NCBI GenBank assembly: GCA_012064385.1
Contig: QRDG01000061.1
Coordinates: forward strand, 554,296 to 618,295
DNA from: Puccinellia tenuiflora
Taxonomy: Eukaryota; Streptophyta; Magnoliopsida; Poales; Poaceae
Length of the DNA stretch: 64,000 nt
Reading direction: 5' to 3'
Below the pieces are notes generated by a model. That model saw only the letters and a program-made list of their open reading frames with translations, searched no databases and was not told the DNA's origin. A program made the position numbers and the translations under genes. How positions within the stretch are numbered: position 1 is the stretch's first letter; each line of letters opens with the position of its first letter. Below, in pieces: positions 44,205-54,490 of this stretch.

Positions 44205-46365
44205 GATGCCGGTGAACCCGCTCACACCCCGGAGTGGGAACCTAGACATCCACAGCATCCAACACACTTGTACACACATGGTATGTCCCCACCTTGGTTT
44301 TGGTGTGATTCCGACGCTCCGGAGCCCCCTCTCCGGCGAAACCCTAAACAGGTGACCGAAAGTCAACCGTGTCGTCTACCCCTTCCACGGTCGTCGAAAC
44401 GGGGTAGCTCAGTGGAATTTTATACTTGGTTGTGTTAGGGTGTGTCATATGATCATTTTAAACCCACTTTGGGCCCATGTTATCACATGAGTCCATCCGT
44501 TGCACCCGAAATGGGAGTTCCGACTTAGAAGAGCGGAAACTTCGTGCGGGATAAGTGTGGTGTGTGAAGCCGGACACACCTAGGAGTTTGGTGTTGGCTA
44601 TTCCAATCTCCCACCACACTCTTACACATATGTTAGGACACCACCTAGGGTTTGGTGTGATTCCGACGCTCCGGAGCCCCTATCGGTCGAAACCCTAGAC
44701 CCGCTGGAGGAAAGACAGGCTTTTCTCGTCTACCCCATAGACGTGCGTCGAAAGGGGGTAGCCCAGTGGAATTTTTTGCTTGGTTGTGCTGGGTTAGTAC
44801 CTAGGAACACCCAAAACCTAGATCCACCCCAACTCTTGCATAGATTCTCTCCGTTTCGCCCGAAGTGGGGGTTTCGAGCTGTAAGTCCACGAAATCGGTA
44901 TGGAGAAAGTGATGCCGGTGAACCCGCTCACACCCCGGAGTGGGAACCTGGACATCCACAGCACCCAACACACTTGTACACACATGGTATGTCCCCACCT
45001 TGGTTTTGGTGTGATTCCGATGCTCCCGAGCCCCCTCTCCGGCGAAACCCTAAACAGGTGACCGAAAGTCAACCGTGTCGTCTACCCCTTCCACGGTCAT
45101 CGAAACGGGGTAGCTCAGTGGACTTTTATACTTGGTTGTGTTAGGGTGTGTCATATGATCATTTTAAACCCACTTTGGGCCCATGTTATCACATGAGTCC
45201 ATCCGTTGCACCCGAAATGGGAGTTCCGACTTAGAAGAGCGGAAACTTCGTGCGGGATAAGTGTGGTGTGTGAAGCCGGACACACCTAGGAGTTTGGTGT
45301 TGGCTATTCCAATCTCCCACCACACTCTTACACTTATGTTAGGACACCACCTAGGGTTTGGTGTGATTCCGACACTCCGGAGCCCCTATCGGTCGAAACC
45401 CTAGACCCGCTGGAGGAAAGACAGGCTTTTCTCGTCTACCCCATAGACGTGCGTCGAAAGGGGGTAGCCCAGTGGATTTTTTTGCTTGGTTGTGCTGGGT
45501 TAGTACCTAGGAACACCCAAAACCTAGATCCACCCCAACTCTTGCATAGATTCTCTCCGTTTCGCCCGAAGTGGGGGTTTCGAGCTGTAAGTCCACGAAA
45601 TCGGTATGGAGAAAGTGATGCCGGTGAACCCGCTCACACCCCGGAGTGGGAACCTGGACATCCACAACACCCAATACACTTGTACACACATGGTATGTCC
45701 CCACATTGGTTTTGGTGTGATTCCGACGCTCCGGAGCCCCCTCTCCGGCAAAACCCTAAACAGGTGACCGAAAGTCAACCGTGTCGTCTACCCCTTCCAC
45801 GGGCTTCGGAAGGGGGTAGCCCGATGGATTTTTCACTTGGTTGTGTTAGGATGGGACATCGGACTATTAAAAACCAATTTTGGGCACATGTGATCACAAA
45901 ATTCCATCAGATGTAACCAAGGGGGAGGGGGGGTTCGACCTCTAAGTGCATAACCTTTCTATAGAGCAGGCGATGACGGTGAAGCCGGTCACACTTTGGA
46001 AGTTTGATGATGCCAATTTCAACCTCGCACCACACTCTTATACATATGTTTGGGACAAACGCATGATTCGCTGGGATTCCGGCCCTCCGGAGCCCCCGCT
46101 TCAGGCGTAATCCGCACACGTTGACCGACAGTTAACCGTGTCGTCTACCCCTTCCACGGGCTTCGGAAGGGGGTAGCCCAATGGATTTTTTTCACTTGGT
46201 TGTGTTAGGATGGGACATAGGAACATTAAAAACCAATTTTGGGCACATGTGATCACAAGATTCCCTCATTTGCAACCGAAGGGGGGGTTTCGACCTCTAA
46301 GTGCAGAACCTTTGTATGGAGCACGCGATGACGGTGAAGCCGGACACACTTGGAAGTAAAAATGT
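44205..46365. repeat. Satellite-like tandem array, 353-bp monomer, 706-bp higher-order unit
   Basis: Landmarks 'gatgccggtgaacccg' at 44205, 44911 and 45617 are exactly 706 bp apart. Within each unit two diverged halves (about 354 and 352 bp) share a common plan. Six monomers are visible in the order 1-2-1-2-1'-3, the last two changing to another variant. Each has a conserved hairpin of the type CTACCCC...GGGGTAG at 44376, 44730, 45082, 45436, 45788 and 46145. The 706-bp copies are nearly identical and the halves much less so. Frames inside it (MRRKGVAQW...) are repeat artefacts. Confidence 0.9.
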
Positions 46366-46716
46366 AAATAATTTTGTGCCGTGTAATTAATATATTATTT
46401 GATTTTCGAAAAGTAAAAAATAAAATCACACGATCGTATAAATTACGTTACCTTATGTGATATAGTCATATAAATTAAAATGTATTGAAAAAATAGAAAT
46501 AAGTAAATAATTTAATCTAAAAATAAGTAAAAAGAAATACAAATGGAGCCGTCGGCACACGTCCTTATCCATTCCCGCGGGAACCGACCGGTCAACGTCG
46601 GCTTCCACGCGTCGGGCCTTGCCTTCCCCACGCGCGTCGCCGGAGTAAGTGCGCGTCGCCTCGGGAACCGTCGCCGGTGTAAGTGCGCGTCCGTGAACCG
46701 TCGCCCTCCAGCCCGT
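46366..46716. other. AT-rich stretch then GC-rich promoter-like DNA
   Basis: 46366-46540 is AT-rich without features. 46541-46716 is GC-rich with a repeated 'gtaagtgcgcgtc.c..gaaccgtcgcc' word (two copies, about 34 bp) just upstream of a TATA box. Confidence 0.5.
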
Positions 46717-46722
46717 TATAAA
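46717..46722 (+). promoter_or_regulatory. TATA box of a truncated gene-like unit
   Basis: TATAAA in CCGTTATAAACACCCCGCC, 110 bp before an ATG in good context. The leader between them is C-rich with 'ccaccgtcgtcggagc' repeats. Confidence 0.5.
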
Positions 46723-46826
46723 CACCCCGCCGCCGGTTCTCGTCGCCGCACTCTCTCCCCCGCTCTCCACAATCCACCGTCGTCGGAGCTCCACAATCCA
46801 CCGTCGATCCACCGTCGTCGGAGCAA

Positions 46827-46933
46827 ATGGCGCACAACGACGAGGCCGGCGGCAGCGGCGGCGGACGGTACCTAGGCCACCTCCGGCTCGAAGAGGCGCA
46901 GTTCATCGCCGAGCACCTGAAAGAACAAACTAT
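46827..46933 (+). pseudogene. First-exon-like start of an unknown gene, cut by an LTR element
   Basis: From ATG 46827 the frame reads MAHNDEAGGSGGGRYLGHL and continues with LEEAQFIAEHLKEQ up to the LTR at 46934, which interrupts it after about 35 codons. GC-rich codon use contrasts with the AT-rich LTR. I do not recognise the protein; it may be a host gene or a CACTA-borne gene. The rest, if it survives, would lie beyond 64000. Confidence 0.45.
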
Positions 46934-47920
46934 GACTAGATGTCGCCTAGAGGGGGGTGAATAGGCGATTAACACCTTTTCTATTTAAGGGCTTGATAAT
47001 TGCGGAATAAAACTATGTGTTTAAATTAACAAGACAACAACCTAATTACTAGGCTCACCTATGTGCACCAACAACTTATGCTAAGCAAGACAAGCAACAA
47101 GGTGATAGCAAGATATAAACTTCAAGCACGAAGGCTATCACAATGTAAATTGCATAAGTAAAAGGCTCGGGTATAGAAATAACCGAGGCACGCGGATACG
47201 AGGATGTATTCCCGAGTTCCTCCTTGTTAAGGGAGTACGTCTCGTTGGAGGGGTGTGAGCTCGCCACAAGAGGCCTACTCAAGATGCCACAAAGGCCTCA
47301 CCCTATTCTCCGATGAACCGCACCCAAGGGTTTGGTTCACCTTCCACTATCGGAATCCTTCGAGGCGGAATCCGGAGCCTTTACAATGCTCTTGGGGCAC
47401 ACACCCACAACCAAATTGCGGGCTCCCAAATCTTCCCGAAGCTTCACAACTCGAAGTCTTCGCAAATCCTCAAACCGTCTAGGGTACACGATGCACCCAA
47501 GAGGCACAAAGCTCTTGGGAACACAATGCACCCAAGAGTAACAAGCTTCTCAACTTTAATCTTCCACGAGTCCTCGTAGAGAGCACAAACCTATGCAACA
47601 AATGCAATGGCAGGAACACAAGAAGTGCTCAAATCCTTCACACCCAAATCCCACCAAAAGAAACTAATTCTTATGGGGGGGGGGGGGGGGGAGAAGAGAG
47701 GAAGAACAAATAAGAACTCAACAAATGAATCTCCAAGATCTAGATCCAAAGGGTTCCCCTCACTTAGAGGAGAGATGGATTGGTGGAAATGTAGATCTAG
47801 ATCTCCTCTCTCTTTTCCCTCTAATTTGAGGCAAGAATCATGGAGGAATAGAGAGAAAACCAAGCTTCAAGAGGTCAACAATGGGGGGGTAAAGACGTGA
47901 TAAGAAGCTCTAGTCACTTT
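46934..47920 (-). repeat. 3' LTR of the gag-type element, left part
   Basis: 988 bp. It contains a run of 17 G (47675-47691). The TSD acttt of the inner element is at 47916-47920. Frames here are short and show no motif. Confidence 0.8.
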
Positions 47921-50900
47921 TGTAGCGCCCTTGCTTAGAAAAGCAATGACACATCGTGAAATATGCTATTCCCTGGATCGAGTATGGATAGCAATTCACA
48001 AATAGATGTAATATCATGCATCAATGTCAAATAATTATTACATCGCGAGATCCATAAATAAAATATTCTTTACAAAATGCATAGCCAAAAGCTAGCTTGA
48101 ATGTAAAGTTTGGCAGCGGAAACATAAGTAGCACAGAGAGCTTCATCATCTTCATGTGCCACTGGCATACATGTTGGTTGCAAGCTCGAAAGGTAGACGT
48201 CCTCACTCTTCATCGTTAAAACCTGCAACATTAACGTTGCAGCCCAGGGAATTTGGGTCAATACCTTGTGACAGGCTGGCAAGTGATACTTTGGTGGAAT
48301 ATAGAATGGCAAGACTAATACTACATGCTTATATGGCTGGTGGAGTTCAAGGCTATTGCGTAAAGCAAATTTTGTCCTACTTTTCATAAACATTGTATTC
48401 TCAACTTTTCAATATGAGACACACCCATGGAACGCATCCAAGGTCTCATATACCCGAGTTCACCCATCAAATTTTATTATGAAATTGGAATGAGGAGATT
48501 TTCCATCGACATCCTTATCCAGCTGCTCAGAATTGTCCGTAACCGGGGACACGGCTATGATCATAGTTTTACACTCTCGAGAGGTTGTGCACTTTCACCA
48601 CGAGACTTCATCAACCCATTCTGACCTTGACCTTGTTGAAGTGAAAAGGAAAGGTGAAGATGAAGACGAGACCTTTGGGAAACAGTCCCCTGTTCCTCAG
48701 ACAGACCCATACAAGACATTCATCCGCTGAGAACTGTCGGAATCAGGTTCCTAGAACTTACTTAGTCAAGGCAGAGCCATAATACCAAGTGGCTGCACTG
48801 GAAGCAATCTAAACTTGGAGTGACTTAAATCTCTTTGTTCCTGGGTGGCCGTTCACAAGTGCACGTACTCAGTTAAAACCATGGAAATGGCCCTGAGCAG
48901 CCACTCAACTTTGACCACCAATAGAGCAAAACCAATTGCCACCCAGGTAGTTCATTAACTTAGTAGAGTTTTTATCCTTTCATACTACAATAAAACATTT
49001 CAGCATTGCAGTTCTAACCTCTACCAAGTGAATGGGTTCCTAAATCAACAGGAATAAAGGGTGATGTACTAACAGGTCTGCATAGCAATATAGTAGTACA
49101 CCTATCATGTATACTACTGAAATAGTCTACAATGCATATATAATAAAATAGTAGGTCTTTCATGAAAGGGTGTATGCACTTGCCTTTTGGAACTTGTCGT
49201 TGCTCACACACTCTTTTTCAACGTAGCTCAAAGCTCTCCGTTAAATCTATACAATGCAAACAATTGACAATAAGCAACAATACAACAATCAAATAAACAA
49301 ACATAACAACAAACATGGATAGAAACAGACATATCTTGGTTGGGGGTCCAAGTTTCAATACATGATCCCATATGCAAAAGGAATCAATGTATTAAGGTTT
49401 GGGGTTTGCCATTTGGGTCCGGGGTTGGCCTGAAATCAAATTTGAATAGGTTGAAGGGTTGTTTCAAAGGTTGTAGGGATTGGTCTTGATCAGAGTGATC
49501 ACTCAAAAGAGTTGGTCAAAGGAGCTTTAAAATCATTTTGAAACTATGGTTTGCAAAACATTAACATTTAAATGGCCTTTGGCACACTTTCAATGTTTAT
49601 GTTTGAAAAGGTGGTAGCTAGGCCTGGTTTTGGTCTCTCTGGACAGAGGGCTTCTAAACAAAGCTACTGGAATTGGATTCACTCAAAAATACATTTTTAA
49701 ACTAAAGTTATGTCAAATTTACTCAAACTCCTCATTTGAAATTTGAATAAATATAAATTAGACAAAACAGAAAACTAATACAGCCAAAAGATTCTAATTT
49801 TCCTAAGGTTTCCAAAAAGGTATTATTTGTCTAATTTGGCCAAACAGAGAAAAAGATATGAAGGTTTGAAGTTGCAGGGACTTTTCTGTAAAACTGCCAT
49901 TTAAATTTTATTTCGGGAAAAATCCCAGAAAAGGGCTTGGCTCGGCTTGAGCTGCGGCTCGGCTTAGTCTGGGCTTGAGTCTGAGCTGTGGTTCGGCTCG
50001 GCTCGATCTAGTCTGGGCCGTCAGATCGGGATCGGGTGGTCCTGGAGCTAGGGTTTACCGACGACGGCGGACGGTCACCGGAGCGGAGAGGACGGCGGCC
50101 GGTGGCTCGGTCGTGGATGATTCCGTTGCTCCGGTGGCTCCCTGGGCAAGAGGTGGTGACGACGGGGTGGAGGGGAACGTGTCGAAGAAGATGGCGAGGT
50201 CGGAGTCGACGTTCGTGTCCTGTGGCGGCGGGGAGGCGTGGCCGGAGTGGCGACGGCGGACGGCTCGGGCGTGGACGGGGTTGATGCTCCGGGGGTCCCC
50301 GTGCTCAGAGAAGACGATCACGAGGTTCTACTCCACGCGGCGAAGCGGATGGTGGTCGTGGTGAGGTCGAGGGCGTCCTGGAGCGGGCACTGGAGGCGAC
50401 CGGAGGTGCAGCGGCGGAGGTGACCTTCGGGTCGATCATGCCCTGCTCGATTTGGCTGCGGAAAAATTCAATCAAGGTGTCACGGCGATGCGCAAGGAGG
50501 AGGGGAAGAGAGGAGGCCAAGAATCGGCGTCGGGGACAAACCTCGTCGGCCGGAATCGGAGAAACACGGCGGCGGTCGAGGTGGACTCCGGTGAGCGAAT
50601 CCGGCCGTCTCGGGGCACGAAATGGAGAGGGAGCAGGGGGAAAAGAGAGAGGAGAGCCAGGGCTTCCAAGGGACGGGGTCGGCGAGGCAAGGGGTTCCTT
50701 CAATCGCGAGCAATCAAGGAGGAGCATCTCGGGCCGAAACTGCCGTGGACGAGTTTTGAAGGCGATGACGTCAGCATGACGTCATCATTTCTTTTTCTTT
50801 ATTTTCTGTTTTCTTTTACAAATTTTGATTTAGGCCTCCAAATCAAGTCAAATAAATTTGTAAAAATTTGTAAAATTCCAAATAGTCAAAATAGACACTT

Positions 50901-51417
50901 AGGAACTATTTTTGGTCAAAACAAATTACCAAAATACCCTTTTGATCAAATATGCCTTATATGGCTAATTGGGAATTTTCTAAATTAGGGTTTATAAATA
51001 TCCCAAAATATTTAATTAAAACCAGAGGGTAATATGAGTAATATCATTCAAAATGATAACTCATTTTCATACTAAAATATTTTAAGGTAAAACATTTTTA
51101 TAAAACAAAGCTTGCAAAAGTATTTTAAATTATTTCCACAAATGAAATAGGGTTTATAATATCCTCATATTATTTATTTTAAAACAATAAACCAAAGGGG
51201 AAAATACTATTTGAAAACCCCATTTAAATATTTTATTTCCAAGACTTTAAAATTGAGATTTGAAGATAAAGGAATACTTAATTTAAAATATAACTTCGAA
51301 GATGTCAAACAATCTTCTATAAAAGCTTTTCTTGATTTTTGGAGACTTTATTTAATTATTAACAAAAGTTTTAAATTTTTGTGATTTTTAAAACATTCCA
51401 AAATTTGGGATGTTACA
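47921..51417 (-). repeat. 3' LTR of the LARD-like element
   Basis: 3,497 bp. On the minus strand it begins TGTAACATCCCAAATTTTGG and ends GGGCGCTACA. It has an AT-rich first 630 bp, then paired TGACGTCA sites, then a GC-rich block (49985-50760). Blocks at 48533-48590 and 49178-49210 are shared with the solo LTR at 19232. Confidence 0.93.
50766..50784. promoter_or_regulatory. Paired TGACGTCA palindromes in the LTR (left copy)
   Basis: Two perfect 8-bp bZIP/CRE-type sites at 50766-50773 and 50777-50784, 11 bp apart start to start. They lie exactly at the border between the AT-rich U3-like part and the GC-rich block. The pair recurs in the other LTR at 57336-57354. Confidence 0.6.
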
Positions 51418-51535
51418 AACCTACCACCCTTAAAAGGAATCTCGTCCCCGAGATTCGAAGAGGCTAGAAAGAAATGGGTTTGGGATCTCTGGGTTTAGTC
51501 AAATGGGCGGGCTACCACCCTTAAAAGAAACTTTT
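51418..51535 (-). other. Polypurine tract, present twice
   Basis: Next to the LTR the minus strand reads CTTTTAAGGGTGGTAGGTT (51420-51438). An almost identical tract (CTTTTAAGGGTGGTAGCCC) lies about 90 bp further in, at 51509-51527. Confidence 0.6.
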
Positions 51536-52456
51536 GTGAGTAAACTTGAACTCCTTCCTTCGAGGTTGGGTCAACCGGTGAATCTTGTCGTCACACTGGA
51601 GTCAACTATATTTTACACTCATGAAGTGCTCCATCTCTCATAGGTGGGTGTCTCTTTAGATAACTTCGGTTACCAACCTCTTTAATATGGCTTGACATAT
51701 TATGTCTTCCATCCATGTGATGTCTTCGGCAATCTTTTCTTCTCTAGGTTGGCATCCTTCAGTGCGAACAAAGCGTCAATTCTAACGAAACTCTCATGGC
51801 AGGTCAAGACTTTCTTTGTTAGATCTCTTCTTCTTCACGAGAGCTGGGGTTTGTCCTCACCGAAAATCTTACGTTTCGGCAACTTTTGCCTCACATAGGG
51901 TTATAATATATTATCCTCCTACGGATCAGGCTTATCAACATCATCTCTCTTATAGGTATGTCACTCAGATTTATCAATCCAAATAGTGAGGGAAATAACA
52001 TGAGTAGTAGGAATGGTGATCAATCCATCCTGCACCCGTATCATTTTCCTCAATATGTAGATAGGTAAATCACATATTCTAACTCTCGGGCATCCTTACT
52101 TGTCTAACAGAAAGTTTCCAATCTGCAGGACAACCTCAACTAAACTATCGATCCTTTAAAACAATTGGGTTGCGTAAACTCCTGCACTCGCTAGCTCACA
52201 AGCTATAGCTTCTTTGGTGATCCTTCTCAGTGGGAAGCACGCTTTCCTTGTCATCTTAGCTTGTCCATTCTAGCGTCATGTCTTCATCCCTGATATGACA
52301 AACAGGCTTCACAACAATGGCTATTGTTTCGTTTAAGTTTTGGCATAAGATATTCGATACTAGTTTCATTCATCCTCACATAATATGGTTATTACATCGA
52401 CATTACACCACTCTTTCATCATAGTGCTTATTTCCTCATACATAATCTAATGAAAA
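51536..52456 (-). other. Noncoding interior of the LARD-like element
   Basis: About 0.9 kb between the zinc-knuckle ORF and the polypurine tract, where pol would sit in an autonomous relative. All frames are broken and no clear motif is left. Confidence 0.5.
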
Positions 52457-53698
52457 TTAGTCGAGCAAGGCATTGACACGACGTCTCTTCCGACTTGGGC
52501 AATCATCAGTGAAGTGTCCTGTCTCTCTGCAGCGATGGCAAAATACTGTTGTCATATCTCGGGGCTCTTCTGTGCATTCTCTTTCATAATGACCCATTTT
52601 CTTGCAATTAAAACATTTCACATAGTTTTTGCCTTCCACCGAACATTTATTCGCATAATGACCCTTGTCCTTGCACTTGTAACATGTCACCTGACTGATG
52701 TCCCTGTTAGTCTCATGGTTGTGGCACTGCTGGCCATTTCCATTGTTGTGACCATTTGGTACACTTCCTTTGACTCCTCCATTGCTTAATTTGAATCCAC
52801 CACTATGGCTGATACCGTGATGACGGTGGTCATCATTAGTTCTGTGATGGTTTACAAGTCCCTCCTTGAGAGGATTTAACTTGTTCTCTTCTTCAGTCTT
52901 CCGTTCGAGGCAGTCGCTGGAATAGTGTCCCATCTTCTTACACTTATAACACTGTACAAGACTAAGGTCCTTCTTCTTCTTCTTTGGTGTTTCTACAGAG
53001 AATAGATCCTTGTAATCTTCCTCATCATAATCTACCTCAACGGTTGGGAACCTTGTTGTTCGTTTAAAGGGGCAGTCTCGAGAAAAATGACCTTCCTCTT
53101 CACATGAATAACAACACTTGGTGGTGACCATAGATGAGTTAGGATGAGTACTAATTATAGCTTCACCTTCCATCTTGTCATGAATAATAAGTCCCTTCTT
53201 ATACTGTTTTGGCTTGATCCCATCACCATCCTTCTTCTCTGAGCAATCCCATGAATAGTGACCCATTTCCTTACATGTGAAACATGTTATATGGCTAGTA
53301 TCTCGCTTGAGTTCCTCCTTCCGTTTCTGTACTACCACAGACCTCTTGAGAATTTGTTGCATTCCCGCTTTGACTTGTTGACTGACTTCTTGCACTATGG
53401 GATAAAGCTGGCACTGAGCTGGAATGTGATTTGTTCCTTCACATAAAAAGCAAGTAACCTGGATTTTGGAGCATCCTTCATCCATATTGTTTGCATCATT
53501 ATGGGGCCACTCATCAGGACACTCTTTGGATGAATGATCAATCTCCCCACAGATTTTGCAGGCTCTGGGTCCTGTCATAATATTCTCCTTGGACTCTTTG
53601 TGGTCATCTTCCATCTGTGGTAACTTGTTGTTGTTTCTTGCCATATACTGAGCCATCATCTGCACTAATTGAGTCTGGTTATCTAACATTTGTTGCAT
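52457..53698 (-). CDS. Protein with eight CCHC zinc knuckles (gag/nucleocapsid-like)
   Basis: An uninterrupted frame of 413 aa. Eight motifs C-x2-C-x4-H-x4-C lie at residues 47-60, 83-96, 139-152, 196-209, 250-263, 339-352, 362-375 and 387-400, e.g. CYKCKKMGHYSSDC and CFNCKKMGHYEREC. Linkers are rich in Lys, Asp, Glu and His, and the C-terminus is basic (SRKRRRVNALLD). The N-terminus is Gln/Met-rich. CCHC knuckles bind single-stranded RNA or DNA; retroviral nucleocapsids usually carry one or two, whereas host CNBP/Gis2/AIR-type proteins carry five to seven or so. It could be an expanded nucleocapsid or a captured host gene. An upstream stretch (about 53710-53860) in another frame ends just before this ORF and looks like its N-terminal extension, separated by one frameshift, so the true start is uncertain. 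No capsid domain was recognised. Confidence 0.8.
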   Translation of the reverse strand: MQQMLDNQTQLVQMMAQYMARNNNKLPQMEDDHKESKENIMTGPRACKICGEIDHSSKECPDEWPHNDANNMDEGCSKIQVTCFLCEGTNHIPAQCQLYPIVQEVSQQVKAGMQQILKRSVVVQKRKEELKRDTSHITCFTCKEMGHYSWDCSEKKDGDGIKPKQYKKGLIIHDKMEGEAIISTHPNSSMVTTKCCYSCEEEGHFSRDCPFKRTTRFPTVEVDYDEEDYKDLFSVETPKKKKKDLSLVQCYKCKKMGHYSSDCLERKTEEENKLNPLKEGLVNHHRTNDDHRHHGISHSGGFKLSNGGVKGSVPNGHNNGNGQQCHNHETNRDISQVTCYKCKDKGHYANKCSVEGKNYVKCFNCKKMGHYERECTEEPRDMTTVFCHRCRETGHFTDDCPSRKRRRVNALLD

Positions 53699-54474
53699 TC
53701 CTGCGGGTAACTCATTCTTGGGGTGTTGGCTTGACTTTCTTTCATCACTTGAGTCATCTGAGTCTGGGCTGCTACCAGCAACTGAACTGCATAGGGCACC
53801 TTGAGGTGGCTATCTTTTCCATCATGGTTGGCATGTGGGTGAGACATCTGGTTTGGTTTAGCAGAGATGAGTAGATATAGAAAGATACTAAGGGAAGCAC
53901 TAATACCCATACACCGCATATCAAGACAAATCATCTTACAAGCAACATCTAGCAATCATCAATCAACAGTAAAACAACCAATAGAGATACAAACAACTCC
54001 TCCTACTTAATTTTCGAAATCATAGTTTGGATAACAAACAAACACAACAAGGTTTTTTTCAAAATAGACACGATAGTACTGCCATACCACAATTTGGTAA
54101 GTCAATACAATATTACGATAACGCTATTCGGGTAAAATGGTGGTCTAGTCTATCTCTTCCTTTAGCGCTTTAGCATTCTCTGCAATTTCTTCGAGTTCGT
54201 CGAGGTACTTCTGGTGTTATGAATTCTAATTTGAAGTCTTCTATCAAGGCACTTGATGGCTTCTCATACTGGTCATGTTTATCTTCAACGCCTCCGGAAA
54301 CATTTCTGGGTTATGGTCATCTATAAATAAGATAAGATAACTTAGATAGCAATTAGGTGAGAAGGTTACAAGAAGATATTAGGAAAGTTTTTGGATGAAT
54401 AGAAAATAACTTTATTCCTATGGTCTTTCTTATTTCTAATCCAAACCTAGGGTTTCGAACCTACAGGCAACACA
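53699..54474 (-). other. Leader of the LARD-like element
   Basis: Between PBS and ORF. The part at 53710-53860 (MSHPHANHDGKDSHLKVPYA and onward on the minus strand) is probably the ORF's upstream piece, out of frame by one base. The remainder to 54474 has no intact frame. Confidence 0.45.
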
Positions 54475-54488
54475 GTGCTCTGATACCA
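54475..54488 (-). other. Primer-binding site (tRNA-Met type)
   Basis: The minus strand reads TGGTATCAGAGCAC starting two bases after the 5' LTR. TGGTATCAGAGC is the classic plant retrotransposon site complementary to initiator tRNA-Met. Confidence 0.92.
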
Positions 54489-54490
54489 TC

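Noticed and set aside
44205..46365. CRISPR-like regular repeats, and a tRNA A-box match (TAGCTCAGTGG) in the monomers
   Set aside because: The units are contiguous 353-bp tandem repeats without short spacers, in a plant genome. No B box follows the A-box-like string within about 80 bp, so a Pol III gene is not supported.
47607..47900. Plus-strand 97-codon frame with a G run
   Set aside because: It lies within an LTR and spans a 17-G homopolymer; no motif.
49975..50988. Several 60-180-codon frames in the LTR at 47921 (repeated at 56545-57516)
   Set aside because: They occur on both strands of a GC-rich LTR block. Their conservation between the two LTRs only reflects recent LTR identity.
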